Below are positions 24,567-31,643 of a stretch of DNA of 32,544 nucleotides, one piece after another. The notes beneath the pieces are model-generated. The model saw only the letters and a list, made by a program, of their open reading frames with translations, did not search any database and was not told where the DNA came from. Numbering within the stretch: the stretch's first letter is position 1; every line of letters starts with the position of its first letter. The position numbers were made by a program, and so were the translations under genes. Origin of the DNA: a virus; the IMG/VR virus record IMGVR_UViG_3300000101_005561, positions 1,656 through 34,199 of that record, one strand, 5' to 3'.

Positions 24567-24596
24567 TGTATATACTATAACATAACTATCTGCCAA
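24567..24596 (-). promoter_or_regulatory. Possible promoter for the tRNA-like RNA
   Basis: Minus-strand TTGGCA (24596-24591), 18-base spacer, TATACA (24572-24567). The expected start point, 7 bases after the -10, falls exactly on G1 of the tRNA-like element (24560). It overlaps the last codons of the DruA-like gene, and the DNA is AT-rich, so a chance match is possible. Confidence 0.3.
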
Positions 24597-25869
24597 TTTG
24601 GGGCAAATATGAATCTTTTGTTTCATTCCATGATTTATATATTAAATCGTCATAAAATAAACTTTCTTTCGATTCTCTACCTTTTTTGACCAATTGTTTA
24701 ATTCTAGGTTTTGCATACTTGTATTTCCAAAGCTCTGATAGTGACTCTGTGGAATTATCAAATGCCTTTGTCAAATCATTTATTTCAGCTTCACCTCTCA
24801 AGTATGCACAGCTTTTATCATATAAGGGGCAAAAGTAAACACCTCTTGCGTGATCAGATTTCATTATTTCTTTTGGTATATTACCTAATTTACTATATGT
24901 GAAAGCATACGATCTATGCCTATGATCTCTTTTTAATTGTTGACCATTTGGTCTTTTGGCAACATACCATTCAAAATATTTTCGTGGGTGGTTTTTCATC
25001 AACCAATGTCTAATTTGATATATTGTTTTCTTTGTTGGTTCATATGAAACAGAACCACTTGTAAAGCCCATTGGCTTCCAATATTTTAAATTATCATATT
25101 GTGATAGACCACCTTTTTTTGTTTTACCATAAAGTGATGTTGTTGTTACACTTACTAAATCATCACCATAATTTTTCTTCCATTGTGATTGTACCTGTTC
25201 TGATAAACAAAGTAAAGCTAATAGTTTACCACCAACATAATTAAAACCAAGAGGTTGTAATGGTACAATCGTAGAACCTATTGCTGTATGATTTAACATA
25301 CCACTTTCTGTTTTGTAATTACGATCCCAACCAATAAATTTATCTCTTGGTGTTAAGTCAATAAAATCACCTGTAATGCAAATAACACCAAGATATTTTT
25401 TAGTTTTTTTATCACGAATAATATAAGCTAAATTACGGCCTATATTGGAGTTGTTTCTCATTGTAGATGTAAAAGTTCTAATAGCATTCCATATTTCTGG
25501 CATACCATCTTTACCACCTGTATAAATCATTTCAGGTTCTAACTCTAGGTAATCTTCATTTGTTTTTGGTTGCCAAATATTATTTTTAACCTCTGCTAAA
25601 GCTTTTCTTTGTTTCTCATCTTTTAATACTTGTCGTTCACCCTCCCACAAATCGTTTACTGTGATTGTTGGGTATCTTTGTTTTACTTCACAAAACTTTT
25701 GATATAGTGTATATTCTCTTACGTCCATTTGAGAAACATAAGATAAATCTGTTACAATGTTTTCTTTCAAATCTGAATCTGATATATCATCAAATACTAT
25801 TTCAGACTCACTCCACTTTTTCCATTGTGTTTCTACATCATCTTTTACATCATATTTGTATGTACTCAT
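24586..25869 (-). CDS. DruA/DUF4338-like protein, paralog 2
   Basis: A 427-residue homolog of the 5089-6207 product, with an N-terminal extension of about 50 residues. It keeps the fuller DruA-like pattern: KKYLGVICITG (157-167), TPRDKFIGWDRNY (173-185), STIVPLQPLGFNYVGGKLLALLCLS (199-223), TTTSLYGKT (242-250) and LSQYDNLKYWKPMGFTSGS. The intact PRDKFIGWD contrasts with PRNQLLDC in paralog 1. DruA is part of Druantia defence in bacteria; phage copies have no proven role. The ATG overlaps the stop of the 91-residue gene (ATGA). It is followed by the non-coding region holding the tRNA-like element. Confidence 0.6.
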   Translation of the reverse strand: MSTYKYDVKDDVETQWKKWSESEIVFDDISDSDLKENIVTDLSYVSQMDVREYTLYQKFCEVKQRYPTITVNDLWEGERQVLKDEKQRKALAEVKNNIWQPKTNEDYLELEPEMIYTGGKDGMPEIWNAIRTFTSTMRNNSNIGRNLAYIIRDKKTKKYLGVICITGDFIDLTPRDKFIGWDRNYKTESGMLNHTAIGSTIVPLQPLGFNYVGGKLLALLCLSEQVQSQWKKNYGDDLVSVTTTSLYGKTKKGGLSQYDNLKYWKPMGFTSGSVSYEPTKKTIYQIRHWLMKNHPRKYFEWYVAKRPNGQQLKRDHRHRSYAFTYSKLGNIPKEIMKSDHARGVYFCPLYDKSCAYLRGEAEINDLTKAFDNSTESLSELWKYKYAKPRIKQLVKKGRESKESLFYDDLIYKSWNETKDSYLPQIGR

Positions 25870-26141
25870 TTAAGTGTAGAATCGCCATTAAAAATTGAAT
25901 ATTTTGTTTTTTGATTTGCATGGCCTTTTTCAGACTCATATGATACAAACTTTGAAATCATTTCTAGTTTATCATGATATTCAGCCATTTTACCGAGTTC
26001 ACTTTCTACACCTTCTGTCCAAGCCGTATGATCATGTATCGCCATTGGGTTATCAATCATAATCTCAACATTCATTCTGTGTTTATCCATTTGAGAGATA
26101 AGATGATTTTTAAGTGTAGTAATTATTTGTTCTGTTCTCAT
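25866..26141 (-). CDS. Small phage hypothetical protein
   Basis: A 91-residue, mostly helical protein (MRTEQIITTLKNHLISQMDKHRMNVEIMIDNPMAIHDH...). The core VEIMIDNP-HTAWTEGVESELGKMAEYHDKLEMI resembles small hypotheticals in T4-like marine phages with a membrane-free helical bundle. No catalytic motif is seen. It sits between peptide deformylase and the DruA-like gene with 4-base overlaps on both sides. Confidence 0.6.
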   Translation of the reverse strand: MRTEQIITTLKNHLISQMDKHRMNVEIMIDNPMAIHDHTAWTEGVESELGKMAEYHDKLEMISKFVSYESEKGHANQKTKYSIFNGDSTLK

Positions 26142-26761
26142 TTTTTACTCCTTCGCTCCACTTTTTTTAATAATTTATTTCTTTTTTCTTTAGCTCTTTT
26201 AAGTGCAAAAGGACTTGCATGATCAATCATTCTAATACCATTCATATGATCTAGTTCATGAAAGTAACATTTGGCTGATAAACCATCAAACCTTTGTGTC
26301 ATTTCTTTACCTTCAGCATTAGTGAATTTACCTACAACCCACTTAGGCCTTCTCACACTTATTATTAAACCTGGATAAGATAAACATCCTTCTTTAGAAA
26401 TTTCTTCTTGTTCTGATTGATCTTCTATTTCAGGATTAATACAGGCAATACATATCTCTTCATTACCTATAATAAAAAATCTTTCATTTATACCAACTTG
26501 ATTTGCTGATAAACCAATACCGCCACTATGTTTCATTGTCAACCACATTCTGTGTAATAAAGTATTCCAATATTCATCAGGTAAACTATCAACAAATTTT
26601 GGCATAGAAGTTTTAAGTATAACATCATTTTCACTTACAAAAGGCAAAAGTTTATCTTTAGCAAAATCAGTATTTTTTTTAATTGATCCTCTAACTGTAT
26701 CAACAGTAGTATTTTTAACTCCTATACCTGTATCAATTTTTAATATATTTTCGTCACTCAT
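26138..26761 (-). CDS. def: Peptide deformylase
   Basis: A 207-residue Fe/Zn hydrolase that removes formyl from nascent N-termini. All three family motifs are intact: GIGLSANQVGI (GxGxAAxQ type, 81-91), EGCLSYPG (124-131, metal Cys) and FHELDHMNG (HExxH type, 167-175). The N-terminal extension of about 40 residues before the usual start of the domain is longer than in most bacterial enzymes. I use the ATG at 26761 (ATGA overlap with the upstream stop) instead of an in-frame TTG at 26773. Cyanophage deformylases favour photosystem proteins; without such genes here, the target is open. Confidence 0.95.
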   Translation of the reverse strand: MSDENILKIDTGIGVKNTTVDTVRGSIKKNTDFAKDKLLPFVSENDVILKTSMPKFVDSLPDEYWNTLLHRMWLTMKHSGGIGLSANQVGINERFFIIGNEEICIACINPEIEDQSEQEEISKEGCLSYPGLIISVRRPKWVVGKFTNAEGKEMTQRFDGLSAKCYFHELDHMNGIRMIDHASPFALKRAKEKRNKLLKKVERRSKK

Positions 26762-26955
26762 TTTAAAACCCAATCCTCTGCGTTAGCTTCAACATCAAAT
26801 TCATTATGTGCTATTATACTATTAACTAATATTTTATCTTTATAACATTTTGCAATATAACTATTTCCACCACCATGTACTTTGTAATAAACTTTAGCTA
26901 CTTTTGTACCATCATCTGAATAAAACTCTGACAAAAATTCTTCTTTTTCTAACAT
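26758..26955 (-). CDS. Small hypothetical protein
   Basis: A 65-residue acidic protein (MLEKEEFLSEFYSDDGTKVAKVYYKVHGGGNSYIAKCYKDKILVNS...) with an alternating beta pattern and a Gly-Gly-Gly turn. Not recognised. Its ATG overlaps the TAA of gene 46 as TAATG, and its TGA overlaps the deformylase start, so it links the two by coupled translation. Confidence 0.5.
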   Translation of the reverse strand: MLEKEEFLSEFYSDDGTKVAKVYYKVHGGGNSYIAKCYKDKILVNSIIAHNEFDVEANAEDWVLK

Positions 26956-28667
26956 TAATTAATTATCCTTGAAAAATTACGATCTTTTTTAAATTTAATC
27001 ACATTCATAAATTTGTCTTGTAATACATCTCCTTTATGACTAATTACGAATAAATTAACATCTTCTAGTAATTGTAAAATTTTCATCAAATCTTCAGTAC
27101 CATTTGCATCTAATGAAGAATCAAAAGTTTCATCAAGAATAAGCAAGTTTGTATTCGCTGAATTTTTTATCTTAGCTACAGCACGCCAAGTTAAAAGTAA
27201 AGCCATATCAATTCTTTGTTTCTCACCTTCACTAAATGAAGCATATGAAAAATCATCTCTATGTCTTGACTTAATCGTTTCTTTAAAACCTTCATCTAAA
27301 TTAAAATTAACAAAAAAATCTAAACTCGACAAATACTTATTAGTAAGTTGATTAATAATAGGCAAGTATTGTTTAATTATTTTTGTTTTAATGCCTGTAT
27401 CTTTCAATAGTATTGAAGCCACCTCATAATAAATTTTGTCATCTAAAAGCTCTTTTAATTCACTTTTTGTATCAACTAATTTTTTTTCTAATACTTTTAA
27501 TTCTTCTTCTTCTTTTTGTGAAGTTGATTTTGAAGTTTTTAAACCATCTATTTCTTGTTCTATCTCAACTATCTTTTCTCTTTTTACAGTAATTACGTTA
27601 TTATTTGTGGCAATATTTACTTGTAATTCATGTATGTCCTCTTGAGCCTCTTGTATTCTATTTAATTTTTTCTGTTCTTCAAAAAACTTAGTTTCTAATT
27701 CTTTTAGTCCATCTTCATATTTTACTAGGTTATCTGACAAATTGTCAAGCTTATTTGTTTTAAATGCCTCATTAATTGCCTGTTTACAGGTGGGGCAATC
27801 ATCATGATTTTTAAAGAACGTAATATCTTCATTATGATTCTTTATGTTTGATTCTATTTGAGATTCTAATTTTGTAATCTTTTTAATTCTTGATTCTGAC
27901 TGTGTTTTTAATTTAACTTCTTCTTGTAATATACCTACAGCTATAGTATTTGCCTCGTTATATTGAGTGTAATTTATTACATCAGTTTCACAATTTTGTT
28001 TTTCGTTTTTATATTTTTCAATTTTTAAACGATTATCTTCTTTTAGTGTGTTTATATACGCAAGCTTCATTTCATGTTTTTGATCATTCAATTCGATTGA
28101 ATGTTTTTTTTCTGTAACATTTTCCTTATTCTCTTGCATTTTACTTTTTAATAATCCATTCATTACAGAAAATACTCTAATGTCTAACAAATCTTCTATG
28201 ATTGATCTTCTATCATTTGGTGATAATTGCATGAATGGTGTAAAAGAAGCTGAACCTAACATGACAATTTGTGTAAAAGATTTAAAGTTTAATTTAAGTA
28301 TGAATTTTTCTAAAAAATCTTGGTAATCTCTAGCAGAGGCATCTTGATTAAGTAATTCATTATTTTCATATATTTCAAAAACATTTGGCTTGGCACCACG
28401 AATAACTCTATACGATTTATTGTTTGTGTCGAATTGAATCTCAACAACACAATCTCTAGTGTTAATTGAATTTACAATTTGTGTTTTTGAGATTTTACGA
28501 AAAGGTTTATTGAATAGGCCAAAGCACAGAGCATCAAGTAAAGTTGATTTACCAGAACCATTTTCACCTACAATTAAAGAACTATCTTTATTGTCAAGCT
28601 TAACTTCTGTAAAATAGTTACCTGTTGATAATAAATTTTTCCATTTTATTCTGCGAAATATGATCAT
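26955..28667 (-). CDS. 46: Recombination endonuclease subunit gp46 (SbcC/Rad50-like)
   Basis: A 570-residue SMC-like ATPase (T4 gp46 is 560) working with gp47 in DNA-end resection for recombination-dependent replication. Walker A VGENGSGKST (33-42), long coiled coils on both sides of the zinc hook CPTCKQA (291-297), ABC signature SFSEGEKQRIDMAL and Walker B/D-loop LLILDETFDSSLD, then the VISHK His. In T4 genes 47 and 46 are neighbours; here a 2OG oxygenase gene lies between them. Start ATG at 28667 overlaps the oxygenase TGA. Confidence 0.96.
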   Translation of the reverse strand: MIIFRRIKWKNLLSTGNYFTEVKLDNKDSSLIVGENGSGKSTLLDALCFGLFNKPFRKISKTQIVNSINTRDCVVEIQFDTNNKSYRVIRGAKPNVFEIYENNELLNQDASARDYQDFLEKFILKLNFKSFTQIVMLGSASFTPFMQLSPNDRRSIIEDLLDIRVFSVMNGLLKSKMQENKENVTEKKHSIELNDQKHEMKLAYINTLKEDNRLKIEKYKNEKQNCETDVINYTQYNEANTIAVGILQEEVKLKTQSESRIKKITKLESQIESNIKNHNEDITFFKNHDDCPTCKQAINEAFKTNKLDNLSDNLVKYEDGLKELETKFFEEQKKLNRIQEAQEDIHELQVNIATNNNVITVKREKIVEIEQEIDGLKTSKSTSQKEEEELKVLEKKLVDTKSELKELLDDKIYYEVASILLKDTGIKTKIIKQYLPIINQLTNKYLSSLDFFVNFNLDEGFKETIKSRHRDDFSYASFSEGEKQRIDMALLLTWRAVAKIKNSANTNLLILDETFDSSLDANGTEDLMKILQLLEDVNLFVISHKGDVLQDKFMNVIKFKKDRNFSRIIN

Positions 28668-29344
28668 CTAAATTTTGGCCCCAGAACCCAAATTACAATT
28701 GATTTTCTTGTGCCTTTTGTAACAGGTTTTACTCTATGCACCATGAATGATGGAAACACAATTATGTCACCTTTTTTCATTTGTATTGACTCAGCATTTT
28801 TTTCTTCACCTGAATTAATTTGAAATTCACCGCCTTCAAAATCTACACCAGGTTCATTTAATAAAAATGTAACTGACAACTTTCTAGTTTCATACATATC
28901 ATCAGGTAATGAGTTACCCATAATTGTATCTTGATGAAAATCATATTTACCTTTTTCGTAATCATGATAAACAGTATATTGAAAAGTATCATAACCATTC
29001 AAGTCAAAATTATAAAATTGCACATTTAAACAATCTATTACATAATTTAATCTATCATAAATCCAAGCCGTTTTCTCATCTCTGTTAATAAATGCAACAT
29101 CAGATTTTCTCACAGCTTCATTCGGTTTTTGAGTGCTTATTATATTTGCTTTTGTATTTGAATTTGATTTTCCTTCAAGTTTTGTCTGAATTGTACTGCC
29201 CCTATCAAGTTCATATTCATCCATTTGTTTATGAAGTTGATCCATTTCTTTTTCATCAAAAGCCTTAGACCAATAACAATATGTAAAAAATTTTCTTTGT
29301 CTTTCCTGTGGGTTATTGTATATGCCTCTATAGCTGTGACTCAT
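28664..29344 (-). CDS. 2OG-Fe(II) oxygenase, PKHD/PiuC-like (type 3 of 4)
   Basis: A 226-residue predicted hydroxylase. GKYDFHQDTIM gives H137-x-D139, TRKLSVTFLLNEPGVDFEGGEF is the family's L-L-x(n)-F-GGEF core, GDIIVFPSFMVHRVKPVTKGTRKS gives H203 and R213 for iron and 2-oxoglutarate. This matches the PKHD-type hydroxylase group (PiuC-like), common in marine phages. Substrate unknown. It is located inside the gp47-gp46 pair with 4-base overlaps on both sides. Confidence 0.87.
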   Translation of the reverse strand: MSHSYRGIYNNPQERQRKFFTYCYWSKAFDEKEMDQLHKQMDEYELDRGSTIQTKLEGKSNSNTKANIISTQKPNEAVRKSDVAFINRDEKTAWIYDRLNYVIDCLNVQFYNFDLNGYDTFQYTVYHDYEKGKYDFHQDTIMGNSLPDDMYETRKLSVTFLLNEPGVDFEGGEFQINSGEEKNAESIQMKKGDIIVFPSFMVHRVKPVTKGTRKSIVIWVLGPKFR

Positions 29345-30417
29345 TCTGTACGCTCCTCATTCATAGCATCAACATAAAGTTCTTTCATTAAATCCTTCAA
29401 TTTATTTGAATCTTTTACAAGATCATCAGAACGATCATCAATGTACTTTGACAATATTGTTATTGTATCTTCTGCTTGATTAATAATATCCTTATCAACT
29501 CCAAAATTCATATCACTAAAATCTTCAACAATGGACATATCAGCAACTTCAGCCTTATAAAAGTTATCTACAACCGTATCAAAAAGATATGGGTTTTGTT
29601 TATTTAAAACTACAATCTTGACATAAGAATCTTTTGTTTTTTTATAATCAAAGTTATTCCAATGTTCAAAGTTTGTTTGCGAATCATCATACCTTATTCT
29701 ATGAAACATTTGATATGGATTTGATATAAACTCCATTTCTCTTGTTTCAGTATCTAATATATGAAAACCTTTAGTATCACCATAATCAGACCACATCATT
29801 TCATAAGGCGTACCAACATAGTAAATATGTCCATCATCTGATTTATGGTGAAAATGGCCTGTTAAAACCATATCATACTTGTTAAATTTGTTTCTATCTA
29901 AACCACCTAAACATTTATTACCTCTATACATTTCAAAACCATCAATATCAAAATGGCCAAAACATATATCTGAAGTGCTAGTTTTCATAGATTCAAATAT
30001 TTCATTTTCATTTTCTTTACATAACCAAGGCACAATATCAACTTTCATACCATCAAATTCTATCTGAGTATAATTACTATACACAGTTACATTATTATAT
30101 TCTTTTAGAAGAAGCTCTGATGAATTTACCTTTAAGGTATTCTTATATGATATGTCATGATTACCTAAAAGAGTATACATTTTTATATTGTTATCTTTTA
30201 GCTTATCAAAAAAATATTTACGGCACAAGTATAGTGAATTAAAATTGATATATTTTCTGCGATCAAAAAGATCGCCTAGCTGAAATACTGTATCAATATT
30301 ATTTTCTATTAAATATGGAAAGAAAGTATTTTCATAAAACTTTTCAAAGAAATTATGAAAATCTACTGAATCACCTCTTGCTCCAAAATGTGTATCGCCT
30401 AATATACAAAGTTTCAA
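29341..30417 (-). CDS. 47: Recombination endonuclease subunit gp47 (SbcD/Mre11-like)
   Basis: A 358-residue metallophosphoesterase nuclease (T4 gp47 is 339). Motifs in order: LGDTHFGARGD (D8, H10), FQLGDLFDRR, LLGNHDISY, GHFDIDG and LTGHFHHKS, covering the two-metal site. The C-terminal capping region is less conserved. No ATG fits; TTG at 30417 follows AGGAG with 8-base spacing, so TTG initiation is well supported. Forms a complex with gp46. Confidence 0.95.
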   Translation of the reverse strand: MKLCILGDTHFGARGDSVDFHNFFEKFYENTFFPYLIENNIDTVFQLGDLFDRRKYINFNSLYLCRKYFFDKLKDNNIKMYTLLGNHDISYKNTLKVNSSELLLKEYNNVTVYSNYTQIEFDGMKVDIVPWLCKENENEIFESMKTSTSDICFGHFDIDGFEMYRGNKCLGGLDRNKFNKYDMVLTGHFHHKSDDGHIYYVGTPYEMMWSDYGDTKGFHILDTETREMEFISNPYQMFHRIRYDDSQTNFEHWNNFDYKKTKDSYVKIVVLNKQNPYLFDTVVDNFYKAEVADMSIVEDFSDMNFGVDKDIINQAEDTITILSKYIDDRSDDLVKDSNKLKDLMKELYVDAMNEERTE

Positions 30418-30435
30418 TATGTATGCTCCTAACTA

Positions 30436-30957
30436 TCACAGAAATTTCTCAAGACCTTTTATTTTAGCCTCTTTCTTTTTCTTCTTACTTTCTTCAAAGT
30501 TTTGAATGAACTCTGCTATGTTATCATAAAGTTCAAAAGGTTTCAAGCTTCCATCAGGCAATTGTTCTTGATCTTCCATTATACCCATCTGTTCTGTGGC
30601 CTTATATTTTACATATAGCTGTTTTTTTTCTTTGGTAATTCTTCGTAAAAAGGCATAGTAAATTATTTGTGTAAAATAGGCAAAAGGATTTTTACTTTTT
30701 TCTGGATTGAAATTACGAAAATACATTAGGCAATTTTCTATACCATCTGAAATCATTTCATCTCGAAAAGAATATGATATGAAGTTAGGTTTTCTTGATA
30801 GGTGCTCAGCTATTTTGAAAAAACATTCACCAATGTAATTTGGTATTTGTGGTTCTGTTGTTTCATATTCTCTTGCTTTTGTACAAGCGTCTTTATATTC
30901 TATTAATGCTTTTAAAAAGTCTGCATTGTTTACATAATGATTCGATTTTTTAGTCAT
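30436..30957 (-). CDS. 55: Late-transcription sigma factor gp55
   Basis: A 173-residue T4-type late sigma factor (T4 gp55 is 185) that directs host RNA polymerase to late promoters with the gp45 clamp. Recognisable parts are the NADFLKALIEYK start, the SYSFRDEMISDGIENCLMYFRNFNPEKSKNPFAYFTQIIYYAFLRRI segment (about 80-128, sigma region-2-like) and the EKKQLYVKYKA helix. The Lys-rich C-terminus (KKKKKEAKIKGLEKFL) ends in a hydrophobic patch as expected for clamp contact. Overlaps the upstream oxygenase stop by 4 bases. Confidence 0.94.
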   Translation of the reverse strand: MTKKSNHYVNNADFLKALIEYKDACTKAREYETTEPQIPNYIGECFFKIAEHLSRKPNFISYSFRDEMISDGIENCLMYFRNFNPEKSKNPFAYFTQIIYYAFLRRITKEKKQLYVKYKATEQMGIMEDQEQLPDGSLKPFELYDNIAEFIQNFEESKKKKKEAKIKGLEKFL

Positions 30958-31643
30958 AATTCACTTTCAAATAATTTAGCATATGGTTGTTTATCATAAG
31001 CATACTCAGGGTAATGAGGACCGTTTTTATCTATGTAATGTAAAAAAGCTTGGCCAAGACGATATTTTTTACCACCTTTACATACTTCACGCCAATGTTC
31101 ATAATCACAACCTCGATATATTACTGCATCACCATCTTTTAAAATACATTCGGTACCTTCCATAAAAATAGGCCAATTATATCCATCTCTACTTGTATCA
31201 GATAATTTTACTGTTACTGATATTTCGCAAGAAGGCCTATCTGTATGTTTTTTTAATTCATTACCTTCACGGTATAGTCTAACATAAGTGTAAGTAGAAC
31301 ACAAGTCTAGGCCGGTAATAATTTCCATTGTAGGTCGCATTTGTTTCATTAATGCCTGAAAAGCTAAATCACCGTGTCTAGGTGCAAAAGAACCTGGCAC
31401 TTGTTCATCACCCAAATAACTATTATCTCTAGATAGTACACGAGCATGACTTGAAAACTTTAGATATTCAAATAAATATTTAGCTACTTCCCGAGGTATA
31501 AATTCTTTTACATGAACGTAACCTTTTTCTTCAAAAGTTTCTTGGTAATTGTGCATTATTTTGCTTGACAAAGGGGTTGACAAAATGTTACTCTGGCTGT
31601 GTTCCGTTTGATGATTAATATTAAGGTCCTTTTTAAGACTCAT
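30954..31643 (-). CDS. 2OG-Fe(II) oxygenase-like protein (type 4 of 4)
   Basis: A 229-residue predicted dioxygenase. NELKKHTDRPSCEISVTVKL supplies H133-x-D135, CDYEHWREVC the second His (H183) and KKYRLGQAFLHYID the Arg (R195). The EKGYVHVKEFIP start resembles phytanoyl-CoA-hydroxylase-like phage proteins. An N-terminal extension of about 30 residues is Ser/Asn-rich; an internal ATG at 31556 (MHNYQET) is an alternative start, but the ATGA overlap with the kinase gene favours 31643. Substrate unknown. Confidence 0.78.
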   Translation of the reverse strand: MSLKKDLNINHQTEHSQSNILSTPLSSKIMHNYQETFEEKGYVHVKEFIPREVAKYLFEYLKFSSHARVLSRDNSYLGDEQVPGSFAPRHGDLAFQALMKQMRPTMEIITGLDLCSTYTYVRLYREGNELKKHTDRPSCEISVTVKLSDTSRDGYNWPIFMEGTECILKDGDAVIYRGCDYEHWREVCKGGKKYRLGQAFLHYIDKNGPHYPEYAYDKQPYAKLFESEL

